64,000 nt of DNA from contig CM037467.1 of NCBI GenBank assembly GCA_021014325.1, positions 4,154,001 through 4,218,000 on the forward strand. The letters run 5' to 3'. The DNA comes from Plazaster borealis (taxonomy: Eukaryota > Echinodermata > Asteroidea > Forcipulatida > Labidiasteridae). The position numbers and the translations under genes were made by a program. The notes beneath the pieces are model-generated. The model did not search any database. It saw nothing but the letters and a program-made list of their open reading frames with translations, and was not told the origin of the DNA. Shown one piece after another: positions 53,822 to 64,000 of the stretch (position 1 is its first letter; the number at the start of each line of letters is the position of its first letter).

Positions 53822-56353
53822 CTAATTCCACATTTTTCTGTTTTTGTTCCGTAGTTGGAATCGAACAATTTCCATCTGAGGGTATTTGTCATTATCAGAT
53901 GGCTCTTTGGTCAAATTTGCACTCTTCTTGAGGGACAGTCCCCCCTCTTTAAGTGATGGAACATTCCCACGGTGACCAATCAGAAGGAGTATTTTCCCTA
54001 CACCATAAATGTCACTGAATGTTGTCCAGTGTAACCTGGCAGCCGTCATTTCCTCATGAGGGGTGATGTTCTCATCGAGGGGAACCACAAGTTGTTCTTT
54101 GGACTGCTTGCATTGCCCGAAGTCTATGATACATGCCTCCCATCGTATAGCACCCTCAACAAGTAGGATATTGTCGGTCTTTATGTCATGGTGGAGCAGG
54201 TTGCATCGATGCATGTACCACACCCCATCAACGATATCCCGAGCAATGTCATTCCACTCTCCTTGCGAGAGCTCTAGAGGGCGCTCTCCCTGCAACGCAT
54301 CAGTGAGAGATAGCGGATGATATGTTAGCTCATCTCCGAGAAACTCTGACACCAGAGCAAGGTGGTCATCTTGAATCACAACACCATAGATGGCGGGGAA
54401 GGATGGATGGTCGCCAAGCAACTGCATCATTTGAGCTTCTAAGATGATGTCATCTTGGCTGCCCTCAAAGAGTGACTTGTAGGCGACCCATCGGCCACCT
54501 GATTGCTGGTATTTTAAAGTCACTTCACCAAAAGCACCTCTGCCAAGAACTGTTTGACCACTGAGGGGGTCCGTGAAGTCCTCCTTGTTGAGGACAGGAA
54601 CAGGTTCTAGCTGAGTTCTAGGAGGAGTGTCTTGGCACCCACTGAAAGTAGGAGAGGAACAAAAATACATTGATTTTAGTTATGTCTGACCAAACCTTTT
54701 TGACTGAACACTCAAAGAATGTTAGTCGTCCCCACTTCCTAGTCCAAATTGTCAACATAAAGCACACACAAATAAACTTCAAGTCCATAGACTGATATTT
54801 ATTACCAAACTTTGAAAGATTATTTTTGTAGTCAGTCTCCTCTATTGAATTAGAGGTTTCGTTTCATTATTTTGTAAAAGACAATTGTAAATTTTGATTG
54901 TCTGTCCTGTGTTTTGTCGTAAAAGGTTGACTTCTTGTGTTATGAATAAAATAAAGTTTGCCAATGGCACCTTTTTTCACAATAATGCTAAACTTATTTT
55001 GTTCCTTCATTTGAGCTGATAGTTGTGTAGTCAAAGTGAACCTAAGATTTGACCAGCCTGAAATTACATGGAGTCCATGGCTTCTGTTTCCCTGGGCCCA
55101 GTTTCATTGGGCTGCTTAACCAGACAATAGTGCTTATAAATTTTCTGCTAAGCAAGAATAAGCAGGATACCAGTTATAGATTGTACATGTGGTTATTTTG
55201 GCTGGTAACCTTATTCTGGAAAGCATTATTTTGTTGTGCTTAGCTACTTTTTGTGCTTAAGTAGCTCCATGAAAGTGGGCCCTGGTCATGATTTTTCCAA
55301 GGGAAGTGCCCTCAGCGAAATGAAAATGGCCTTGCCCTCTCAGAAGATGAAATTTCAGGCCTGATATTAGTGTACTTGATAAGATAAGTAAGACACCATT
55401 TTTATTCACGATCTAACAGTAGTATTTTGCCTAAAGTTAGCTCACCTTTTAGTTTCGATTTGGGCCTCATCTGCCTCGGTTTCATTGCCCTCAATGTGAG
55501 GAACCATTTGGGGTTCTCTGGAAGTGGCAAGATGATATGCCGGTCGTTGGACGCTCTGGGCGGGCGACTTTTGTTACTGAATGCCGGTGTTTCAGCTCGG
55601 CGGGCTCTGTTCGAGAGACGCCTGCATACAAAAATAACAAATAATAACAAATCAATAAATAGTTAAAAATAAATCAATCTCATTTATGTTTTTCTCTTGA
55701 GAAAAAAACAACTGCGTATAAAGCTTTTAAATCGTTTCTGTCGTGCAGTTATGAATTTTCCCACGCTGAGTTTAAAACGCCCCAAAAGTTGTTATGTTGT
55801 AATACACTAAGTAATATAAGAAATAAAAACACAATAAAAACCAAAATTTCAACTCAACCTTGCAATAATGCAACCAAAATAGATCATTAAGTTAAAAAAG
55901 AGATCATTCCGGGAAAGCAAGTATACACTGGGGAAAAAATTAGACTAACGGGTTTAACGATTGAAGAAGAAAAATGAAGTGTCGGTATCGCAGAGCCACT
56001 TTAATTGTTCCAAACTGAAAACAACATGACACGTTTTATTATATGAAGTTAAATGTTTTTAAAAGATTTGTTTATTACGAAAGTCCGTGAAAACGGACAA
56101 CGAATCCGTAATAACGGATTGTGAATCAATTTGAAATTAATTTTTTGTTGACGCAAATAGGCTCTCTTAGTTTACAGAGATTTATAAATTTTATTTTTTA
56201 TAAATATTTCAACAGACTTTGTTCCCGTTAAAGACGAACTAACAATAGTATTCTCTGGACAATAAGTTTGGGAAATGATTAGGTAGTAACGTTATCTCAC
56301 CTTGTTTTTGTTCTGTGAATGATGTCTGCCGTCGTGACTGCCGGTGCGACCAT
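53822..56353 (-). CDS. Protein kinase of unassigned family, two possible N-termini
   Basis: Exon 3 (stop at 53822) carries the kinase domain: glycine loop GRGAFGEV, lysine in VAYK, helix-C glutamate in IILEAQMM, catalytic loop HHDIKTDN (HHD instead of HRD), DFG (IIDFGQCK) and helix F (FSDIYGVGKILLLIG). Little follows helix F, so the C-lobe is short; no canonical APE is evident. Model A: 56301-56353, 55446-55621, 53822-54630 (acceptor CCAAG), 345 residues with a basic N-terminus. Model B: start ATG at 55507, then 55446-55507 and 53822-54641 (strong acceptor CTACTTTCAG), 293 residues with an acidic N-terminus. Both are fully in frame. Catalytic residues are present, so activity is plausible. 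I could not assign an orthologue; substrates are unknown. Confidence 0.75.
55093..55283 (+). mobile_element. 'GGGCCCAATTTCAT' family element in kinase intron 2
   Basis: Runs from TGGGCCCAGTTTCATTGGGC to AGCTCCATGAAAGTGGGCCC, with AGCAGGATACCAG and GGCTGGTAACCTTATTCTGG inside. Confidence 0.82.
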
Positions 56354-58056
56354 GCAGAATGAATAGCGGACAACAGATATCTCATGAACGATCTAAGAAA
56401 AAGTCAAATCGAAAAACCGCCCAACTTCAAAATTGTTGGCTGTATTTTCCAACCGTCTAAAAACACACAATTACATCATTAGAGTGAGGTTACGGTTGGA
56501 AAACAACTTTGGAGTATAAATGAAATTATTTTGGAAGTTATTACCAAATCAAAAGTGGGCTAAAAACAATTACATCAGGAAAGGGGAAACACCAACATTC
56601 CCTCGGAAAAGCTTAGGTATTAATTACTAGATACGCGGTGCATTTTTTATATATTTTTTTACGGATTTCCTTGTAAAATGTATCAATAGCTATTTTTATC
56701 ATCACGATTGAATATAAGTGTCTCCGTATTTTGATCAACACAAACAATAACCGTAATCTGACACCCTCCTACCATGGTTCCTCCATGCTCCGACAATAAC
56801 TTGTACGTAATGATCTCACACTGGTGTACAATATCATTTCCTTGTGTAACATCAAACCAAAGTGAAAGTTAACACTTTGTTTTCATTCAGTGTGTGAAAC
56901 TTGAATCGCTTTCGTAAAACTTCGTCGAAGTATTTCGAAACCTTTGACAACCCGGAGAGCGTTAAAACAAAAATACATACTTTCTACATCGGTGAAAGTA
57001 CGTTAAGACCACTGATTTGTTTTTGTTTGTCAACTTATCCATGTTGAAGCTCTAACGTATCCGCGTGAGTGACAAAACAATCTGGCTTTCCTCTTCTTCT
57101 TCTTCTTCTTCTTTTTTTGGGGGGGGGGGGGGGCTGGGGAGGTTAAAGTTCAATTACTCTTTTCAAACGTGTTCATAAAAGGGCTCCCATCTCCTATCTA
57201 ACTTAGTTTGCATCTCAATAGGTTTTTAGAAAATGTATTACTTTGTTTTCATTTTGCTTTATTCTAGTTTATTTCCATGTTTTCATGTTTTGGTTCAGTC
57301 TTGGTCCAGCCTGTCTCTCCAGGTGTGCCTACAAGATGGACATTGTGGGGTGATTTTTAGGTAGGAACTGTACTTGTGGTTTTTTTTTTTTTGTTGGGGG
57401 GGGGGGGACATTGTGGGGTGCACACAATGTTTTTAATGGGAAAGATAACAGAAAGGGGATCATAGACAACACCTGGGGAAAGCCACCAGTGTCTCTCTAC
57501 TAAATATGTCATTATTTGGTGCTCGATATGGGACATGGTGTACCCCTCCCCCCCCATTGTGTCTTTATTGTGTGCTTGGAATCTCAGGAATTCTTTAGAG
57601 GATTTTAGGGGGGGTACTTCTGTACAAGAGGAAAATAGCTTGTTTAAGTATGGGAACATTTGGGGGGGGGGGTAACCCTCTGCCCCATATCGGGCATGGT
57701 ATAAAACATGTATGTGTCTGCTCTTGTTCCTGTCTGTCCATCAGGCATTTCACCACAAGCCTCATCTTCAAGAAGATGCCTCCATACCCGTATCGCATTG
57801 TACTTTTTCGGTTATTTCCTTGTATATGTTATTATATATTCTTGCAATGTTTACCGTTCTTCATTTGGAAAGGACCAATGCAAGTTTAAATAGGCGGCTT
57901 TTATGGCCGCTAGGTGGTAGCACACTTGCCATATAAATTGCATTGAATTTAATCCTGCCACAATGTTTCCAAACTGAATTCACTTCTTCAAGTAATGTGG
58001 AAACATCTTCTACAAAAGTGTCTGCCCACCTCCGAACAGCAACCACAGCAGCAGTG

Positions 58057-58428
58057 TTAAAGGGATTGTATACGTTTGATAATCAGAACCCATTGTTTGT
58101 TTCATCAATCCTATATAGGCTAGTTGTAGATATATACCATCAAACTAACCTGTGAAAATTTAATTTCAAAAGGTGCTAGGGTTTTTGAGATATTGTTCAA
58201 AAATCTGGAGCGGTTATGTCCATGCAGGAAGAATAATCTGCAATTGGAATACACAATCTGTAACGCTTCTCAGATTAAAATTTGGGGGATAAAAAGTGAT
58301 ATATTTTTCCATAACCACAGTACTTCTAAGTGAAAAGTTTCTCAAAATGCATTATACTATCCAAAGTTGCTGTACTTCTTACCAAGTAAGTTTTTGTTGC
58401 CATTACCAAACGTATACAGACACTTTAA
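58057..58428. mobile_element. MITE, 'TTTAAAGGGTCTG' family, copy 2
   Basis: From TTAAAGGGATTGTATACG to CGTATACAGACACTTTAA, in reverse orientation to the 38610 copy. Its right TTAA is shared with the next element. Confidence 0.88.
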
Positions 58429-58523
58429 GCCCGGTTTATACTTCCAAGCGAAGCGAATTTTCTTGCGTCACAATTGGGAAAACGGAGCGTACCAAATTCA
58501 TGAAGTATGAACCATGCTTTACC
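58425..58523. mobile_element. Foldback MITE, second copy of the 47513 family
   Basis: TTAAGCCCGGTTTATACTTC on the left, GAAGTATGAACCATGCTTTA on the right, with CTTGCGTCACAATTG inside. It abuts the previous element at TTAA, suggesting insertion at its end. Confidence 0.82.
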
Positions 58524-59181
58524 TTTGTCATTTTTTTTTTCATACTTGACTTTACTTTGACACCGAAACAACAAGTTTAATAACAAATCTAATACAAAAC
58601 ATCCTTGTTTTTTAATAGTACTTTTTTCAAATATTCAATTTTATAAACTATTTTTTCAAAGTTGTTTGTTAAAATTATACCACTTTTAGCAAAAAAGTGA
58701 ATTAACATCTGCATAATTTCACTAATACTGGGAGCAAGTCAGGTAAAACTGCCCACACTATTCTTAGACAAAATAGTTCACCCTGACAACTACCACCATC
58801 CCCACCCCCTACACCAATTGCTCACATCTACCCAATTAAGCATTAAATATAATTGTGAAACTCAATTCAAAATGTACCCCATGTAAATGAAATTGTTATT
58901 TTATTAAGTTGAAATTCCTAAAAGTTGAATATATATTGCATTACAAACTTATAATTTGCAATTAAAGTATTTTTGGCAATGTCTGTAGGCCCAGAAGTGC
59001 CCTGTATTACGTAATGCCAAGCTTTTTAAGTTTTAAATTACTACTTCTTTGTTTGATTATTTAATTAGATTTCTTTTTCTACAAAGCCAAGGGCCAAAAT
59101 TTGCTACTGTGTATTTGCTACTGCACGTTGCTGCTGTGCATTTGATTAAGATTTGTTTCATGTCTGCCTGGAATCCTGCTC

Positions 59182-59552
59182 TTTAAAGGCACTGGGCACG
59201 TTTGGTAATTGTAAAAGACCAGTGTTCTCACTTGGTGTATCCCAACACATGCATAAAATAACAAGCCTGTGAAAATTTGGGCTCAATTTGGGCTTCAAGA
59301 AAATGGTGAAAGAAAAAACACCCCTGTTGTACAAATATGTGTGCTTTCAGATAGGAATAAAAGGCTTCAGGCCTGAAGTTTTTTTATGATTTTAGTGAGA
59401 AATTACCTCTTTCTCAAAAACTACGTTACTTTAGAGGGATTCGTTTCTCACAATGTTTTATACTATCAACAGCTCTCCGTTGCTTGTTACCAAGTAAGTT
59501 TTTATGCTAATATATATTTTGAGTAATTACCAAACGTGTACAGTGCCTTTAA
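59182..59552. mobile_element. MITE, 'TTAAAGGCACTG' family, copy 4
   Basis: From TTTAAAGGCACTGGGCACG to CGTGTACAGTGCCTTTAA, in the same orientation as 29739. It lies about 300 bp downstream of the GLB1-like stop codon. Confidence 0.9.
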
Positions 59553-59853
59553 CCACTTTCTATAGTGCCCAGGATAATGTTCCCAAAAGCTCCTTGAAAT
59601 CTATAACTCAAAGGGTAATTAAAAGGTTGAAATGTCATCATTTAAACATACCTCCTAAAGTTTGGTTTCTAGTTTCAGACACTGTTGTCAGCAATGACTC
59701 TTACCCTGATAAACGGCTCAGTGACCAGGGTAATAATATTCATGCACCATAAGCTACAATTTTTTGGGTTATTGTCTTGAAAATCTATAGTTACAAAATT
59801 GGACCCGTGCCTGGTTTTTAAACCGATACAATAAATTTGATTTTAAAAAGATT

Positions 59854-62800
59854 TCAGATGTTTAAAAAGGCCCAAAGTGCTGCTGGTATTCCTGTCAGGA
59901 AGAGCACCACCTCAGTTGCGGAAATAATAACCTCTTTCCAAATGTCCACCCAATCTTTCTTAGAATCCACAATTGTGTTTTCATCAAAAGCTTCTAGATA
60001 ATCGGAACTGAAATCAAAGCCATTCTCGGACTCTTTCCCAGGTACAACGTCACTCCCCCTGGTCTCGTCAACCAGGTTGTCAAAGGTTTCAAAATACTTC
60101 TGTTCTCCTACATCTGCACCGGCACTGTCTTCATTTTCCCTCCAAGAAATTTTGGAGTCAGAATTCTTTCTTTTGCTCACTTGCGCGTCTTCAGGTGGTA
60201 TTGTAGAGTTTATAATAGGCCTGTCGATGAATTCAACGGAGCATATAGCAGTGGGGTCCGACGCATTGCAGGGGGAATGTTCTGTTTCAAAGAGGACGAG
60301 TGTGTTTTGTGTGGGGTTCAGGACAAATGCGGGCACGTACAGCGTTATCTGTGGGCCCTTTGTTGGCCAGTAACGACCCAGGTTGAATCCGTTGATGAAA
60401 GCTTGACCCTGCAGTTGACAAATTGCAAAAGGAATAATGGTAAACAGATTCACCGTGTAAAAATTAACGGGTTAACTCTATCACTCTGGATTCCATTATA
60501 CCAAGGTATTGTATCTTTAGTTTCAAGGTTCTACTCCTCATCCATCATTACATCTCCTAGATTTACCAGGATTCAATACAGCTAAGCGTTTCTACAAGAC
60601 GGCTTCGCTCTACATGCTCCTCAACATCCCTCGTTTTAAACACACTTGGGGAGACCGTTTCTTTTTTACATGGACCAACTCTTTGGAGTGCTTTTCCACT
60701 GAACCTCGGACTAGTAGACACTCTCTCCAGCTTCAAAACTAACTTGAAAACTCACTTGTTCAGTTTAGGTTTTAAGTACCCTCATTAGCAGAGTTCTTTT
60801 TCTATGTACCAGGAGTATCTTTCTGACAGACATGGCGCACTACAAATGTCCGTTATTACTATTACCAGGCACATTATGGTCCTCAGTTACAACTGTTATC
60901 AAGCTGCACCTTTTTGGTCATGTTCCTTGTGTACAACGGGTAATAATGAATACCGATTCTCATTACACCAAAAAGGGCTCAGACTGTTATAGAATTAAAT
61001 TCTAAGATAATTTGTGTTGTTTTAGAAATGTAGATAAAATGTTGAAATGAAGAACATTGGAAAATGTCAAATCAGGACATGACTTTTACTTTGACCTGTT
61101 TTGGCTGAGTGGAAATAGGTCAAAACTTGCGGCCTTTGGGGCCGCTATGGCCTACAAAGAGATGAACTAATCCAACCCCACTGTAACCTCGCTAAAACAG
61201 AGATGGATTTGACGTTCTTGTGAGAATACCTTAACACTTTCTGCTGTTTTCTCAATAAGTAGACACTGTATTCAGCTGAAACTTTCACATGTGACTTTTA
61301 TTGTATCTTTCTTTATAATTTTGCCTCTTAATTAACATTAAGTTGACAAAAACCAGTCAATGACCCTACCTTTGATACTGTGGTACAAACCTGAAAACCT
61401 GAACCTGAAACCTGAAAGGCTTTGTACGTCAATATATGAAAAACAAAATTTCAGAGTCTTTTAAAGTTTTACATAATCTCAAGATCTTTCTCACCTTGGA
61501 CCATCCAGTCATACTCAGAAACGTATCCTGAGGTCCCTCTTCGGGACCGCTCGGCAGGGTACCAACGAAGAACGACGGTATTTGCAGAGGTCCTGAAGGG
61601 GCACCCCCTTTAGATGCCACATTTAACGACCTGCTCTTGAGCGACTGTAGAGTTGGGTTTAGGTCCAAGGCCCTCTCTAGGTCCAGGGAATAAATCTGCC
61701 AAGACGTCAGGACGAGGCCATCAAGGGTGACATTCCCAATAATACCCTTGTAACCGAGAGGAAAGATTTATTGTCATAGTGAAAGATTCATCAAAGTATT
61801 TGGAAATTTTACAAAATTTAACTTGCTCCTCTCTACAGACGAATAAATGTGAATAGTTTGAATCTGAAAGCTCACTGCTTATAAAGCTCATTATTGGTAT
61901 CGGAGAAATATTCCAATTTGAAATACTGTCAAGGTTGAGAAAAATGTTTTTGAAGGCCTATTAAATCGCCACTGCTTATTTTGGTCAATGCAATAAAAAT
62001 AACCACAAGTTTGACGTAAGAAGATAATAAATATTAAAGTCAGGGATCACACCCAAGTTTACGATACAACCTGAGAAGCGGCAGCAGAGGGATCACCTTA
62101 AGGAAATGCGACTTTTTTTGTTTCTGATATCAAGAAATAACCCACCAGGGAAACTGACTGAGTGGTTTAAAATAATTTTGGGTTGAACGGAGAAAAATTG
62201 ATTAGAGCAGGACTGGTCTTTGTTCAACCCAAATTCTTTTTAATTATAATAATGAGTAAGGGCTTCAATGGCTTACTAACCTTACTGTCATTTATACAGC
62301 AGCCAAAGTTGAGACGTCCCATGTTCTCAACCAGTATATCAAGTGTTGAATTCTCTTGGGCTGTGATGTTGATGGTGACATCAATATTACGCTGGAGGAT
62401 ACCCATAGGAGTCTAATCAAGAATGAACAATAGGTTTGTTTTTCCTTGCAAATGGGACCCAAGTGTATATTAACCACTTCACGTCGGATGACGTGTTTTT
62501 CCCGCCAATTTTTTCTTGAATGATTTATGGCAGATGTTTTTTAACTTCATTCAGATTTTCCTAAATTTTGTTTGCAGCAGCCGGATAGCTGTTGTTTACT
62601 TCAACCCATACTTTCCATTGTGTAGCGTGCACAGGCATGCACCTACCAGGTTTTGCTTCGTTTCACCCATACACAGAGGGACAGGTTGTGGAAAAAATGC
62701 CTAAAATCCCTTTCCAGGGGTTATTTTGTAACCCCCGATTCCAGACCTTTGTCCTGTTGTTGAACAAATGTGGCATACAAGAATGGACAGGCTGCAACCA

Positions 62801-63926
62801 TTGTTCGTCTTTATATTCGGCTCAATGGTAGGTAACTCTGAGCGTTCCGAGATTCCAGCATACCATGGCAGATTTTTAACCTTTATTTGCTGTGCTTCTC
62901 TTCAACCATTGTTTACAAGCTAGATTATGTATTTTGTCACATCCGTTCAAAGGCACAGGCATAGCGCCCTCATGTGTTTATATTAAGTCAGTCGGATTGT
63001 TTCACCATTGTCTCGGTTAGTTCACCTACGTCGAATAATCCAAGTGCGGACACTGGTAAGATTTATCCATTGGATTGTTACCTATGGTCTCAGTTAACTA
63101 TTTATCCAATGCGAAAGCGGCTTTCAAAACAGTCTAGCACCTACCTTATCAACGAGAACATATCCTCTATCATGAATGCCATTTATAGTTAGTGGTGGTG
63201 TTGTATTGTAGTTTGACCTCAGTGTAGTGCGATACAATATGAACCCAAAATTCTGTGAATCAAAATAGAATTATCCTTTCAATACAATACAATTTGTTTG
63301 AAATGTTTGTAATGGCACGCATTGATAATGAAATCAAATACATTAGAAGCTCCAACACAAGCACACACAAGTGTGTAAACACCTGCAATCGGGTGGTCGG
63401 ATTGGCGTAGTGGTATCTTTCCGTGCCTTCCACCTCTAGGACCCCCTTTCAAATCCCGCCGGGGGCACTATGTGGATTGAGTTTTCAGTCCCTACCTGAC
63501 TGTGTGGGTTTTCCCTGGAATAATTCTCTGGGGTTTTCCTCCCACATCTAAAACTGAAACTTCTTTCCTTGTCTTCTCCCAATTGGGTTCTTGGCTAGTA
63601 CAGTGATTAAGTTCGCTTGTCTGAGAGTCCTTGGCTTCACAACCCAAATAAATGAAATTAAATGAAAAACTCCACTCCACTCGCACGCTCAGGATTCCGT
63701 TAACCAGAGAAGTTAGAGTACATACATAAATTCATCTTAATCTCTGCGTTACAATACCAACCTGTTGCATGTCTTCCATGCTAATTGGATAAGTCGTTCC
63801 AATTGGTCCATACGGAGCTATCTTATCCAATGCATCATAGAGTGTAGCCATGCGACTCATTATTGTCTTCCCATAAGCGTATTTCTTGGTAGCAGCTGGA
63901 ATTTGACCCGGAGGTAGCTTTTTGTA
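59854..63926 (-). CDS. GLB1-like: Beta-galactosidase (GH35), GLB1-like, C-terminal five exons
   Basis: Lysosomal-type enzyme that removes terminal beta-galactose from glycans. Exons in transcript order: 63762-63926, 63145-63252, 62281-62412, 61495-61746, 59854-60408. All junctions are phase 0, giving 403 C-terminal residues; the catalytic barrel exons lie beyond the right edge. Family blocks in order are [89 protein letters not shown] (across a junction) and EHSPCN...CSVEFIDRP. The paired cysteines in that last block favour GLB1 over GLB1L. After FIDRPIINSTI come about 115 extra residues: an acidic, Ser/Asp/Glu-rich linker and a final hydrophobic stretch of about 25 residues ending AFLNI at the stop. 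Human GLB1 has only a short polar tail here. Confidence 0.93.
60481..60800 (+). mobile_element. LINE 3' relic in the GLB1-like gene's last intron
   Basis: Broken plus-strand frames read LPRFTRIQ, TLWSAFPLNLG and LSSFKTNLKTHLFSLGF, the LINE reverse-transcriptase tail. It begins close to the acceptor of the last coding exon (60409-60411). Confidence 0.65.
62036..62230 (-). repeat. tRNA-like SINE fragment
   Basis: GGGATCACACCCAAGTTTAC, GATACAACCTGAGAAGCGGC and the end TTTGTTCAACCCAAA match the 29515-29738 and 2936-3030 SINE. It lies in a GLB1-like intron. Confidence 0.6.
62473..62875 (+). repeat. 'GTGTAGCGTGCACAGGC' family, longest copy
   Basis: Covers the family from CCACTTCACGTCGGATGACG through TTGTGTAGCGTGCACAGGCA and GGTTATTTTGTAACCCCCGA to GCATACCATGGCAGATTTTT. 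It is the reference copy for the four others. No intact reading frame. Confidence 0.7.
63395..63570 (+). repeat. SINE with tRNA-like head
   Basis: GGTCGGATTGGCGTAGTGGT (A box), TTTCAAATCCCGCCGGG (B box), GTTTTCAGTCCCTACCTGAC and GGGGTTTTCCTCCCACATCT match the 37628 family. It lies in a GLB1-like intron. Confidence 0.75.
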
Positions 63927-64000
63927 CTGCAACAAAATTAACAGTTCAAAAGTCAGAAGCAATTATAGAAAATTCCCTAGATTCCCAAGTTCATTAAAAC

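Larger units (their letters stand above)
56354..59853. other. Spacer between the kinase gene and the GLB1-like gene
   Basis: No gene is supported. The left part should hold the kinase promoter and 5'UTR. Farther right lie poly-G/poly-C runs (57119-57134, 57391-57408, 57661-57672), a MITE pair (58057-58523), A+T-rich unique sequence and another MITE (59182-59552). Small open frames here lack splice or homology support. Confidence 0.55.

Noticed and set aside
57357..57936. Small overlapping frames around poly-G runs
   Set aside because: Several frames on both strands, low-complexity G tracts, and no splice or family support.

Overview
The window is animal nuclear DNA. It is A+T-rich, its genes are split into many short exons with canonical splice sites, and introns and spacers are crowded with short terminal-inverted-repeat elements, tRNA-derived SINEs, foldbacks and minisatellites. 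No prokaryotic operon structure is present. Gene content is conserved metazoan. The most abundant inverted-repeat families (ends TTAAAGGCACTG and TTTAAAGGGTCTG) resemble repeats I associate with echinoderms, especially sea stars. The lineage is therefore an inference from repeats and memory, not a search result.

Layout, left to right: PNPO (+, 596-5338), pyridoxine-5'-phosphate oxidase; METTL18 (-, 7211-13246), protein-histidine methyltransferase; GTF3C4 (+, 13585-28861), the TFIIIC90 subunit; XRCC2 (-, 31793-35180), a RAD51 paralogue; MED16 (+, 35591-53031), a Mediator tail subunit; a short protein kinase of unknown orthology (-, 53822-56353); and the 3' part of a lysosomal-type beta-galactosidase, GLB1-like (-, 59854-63926, running off the right edge). 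I rebuilt exon structures by hand from reading-frame phase, splice dinucleotides and recalled family sequences. Six of the seven models join in frame with one clear solution; the kinase has two competing solutions. METTL18/GTF3C4 and XRCC2/MED16 are head-to-head pairs separated by only about 340 and 410 bp, which suggests shared bidirectional promoters.

The most unusual signals are these. (1) Three neighbouring genes (METTL18, GTF3C4, MED16) each carry one intron with minor-spliceosome (U12) signals, including one AT-AC intron, out of roughly 60 introns in the window. (2) Three coding exons (GTF3C4 exon 13, MED16 exons 4 and 12) have a tandemly duplicated end that includes one splice site, leaving decoy half-exons in the adjacent intron. 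(3) XRCC2 carries a Cys-rich, low-complexity insertion of roughly 115 residues. (4) The GLB1-like protein ends in an acidic linker and a terminal hydrophobic segment instead of the short usual tail. (5) Exon 2 of the kinase gene is open in one frame throughout and in a second frame over its 3' half, and the alternative 3' splice sites of the next exon select between them.

The genes do not form a pathway. Two act in transcription (GTF3C4 for RNA polymerase III, MED16 for RNA polymerase II), one in homologous recombination repair, one in ribosomal-protein methylation, one in vitamin B6 metabolism and one in lysosomal glycan breakdown. I found no CRISPR array, rRNA gene or convincing functional tRNA gene.
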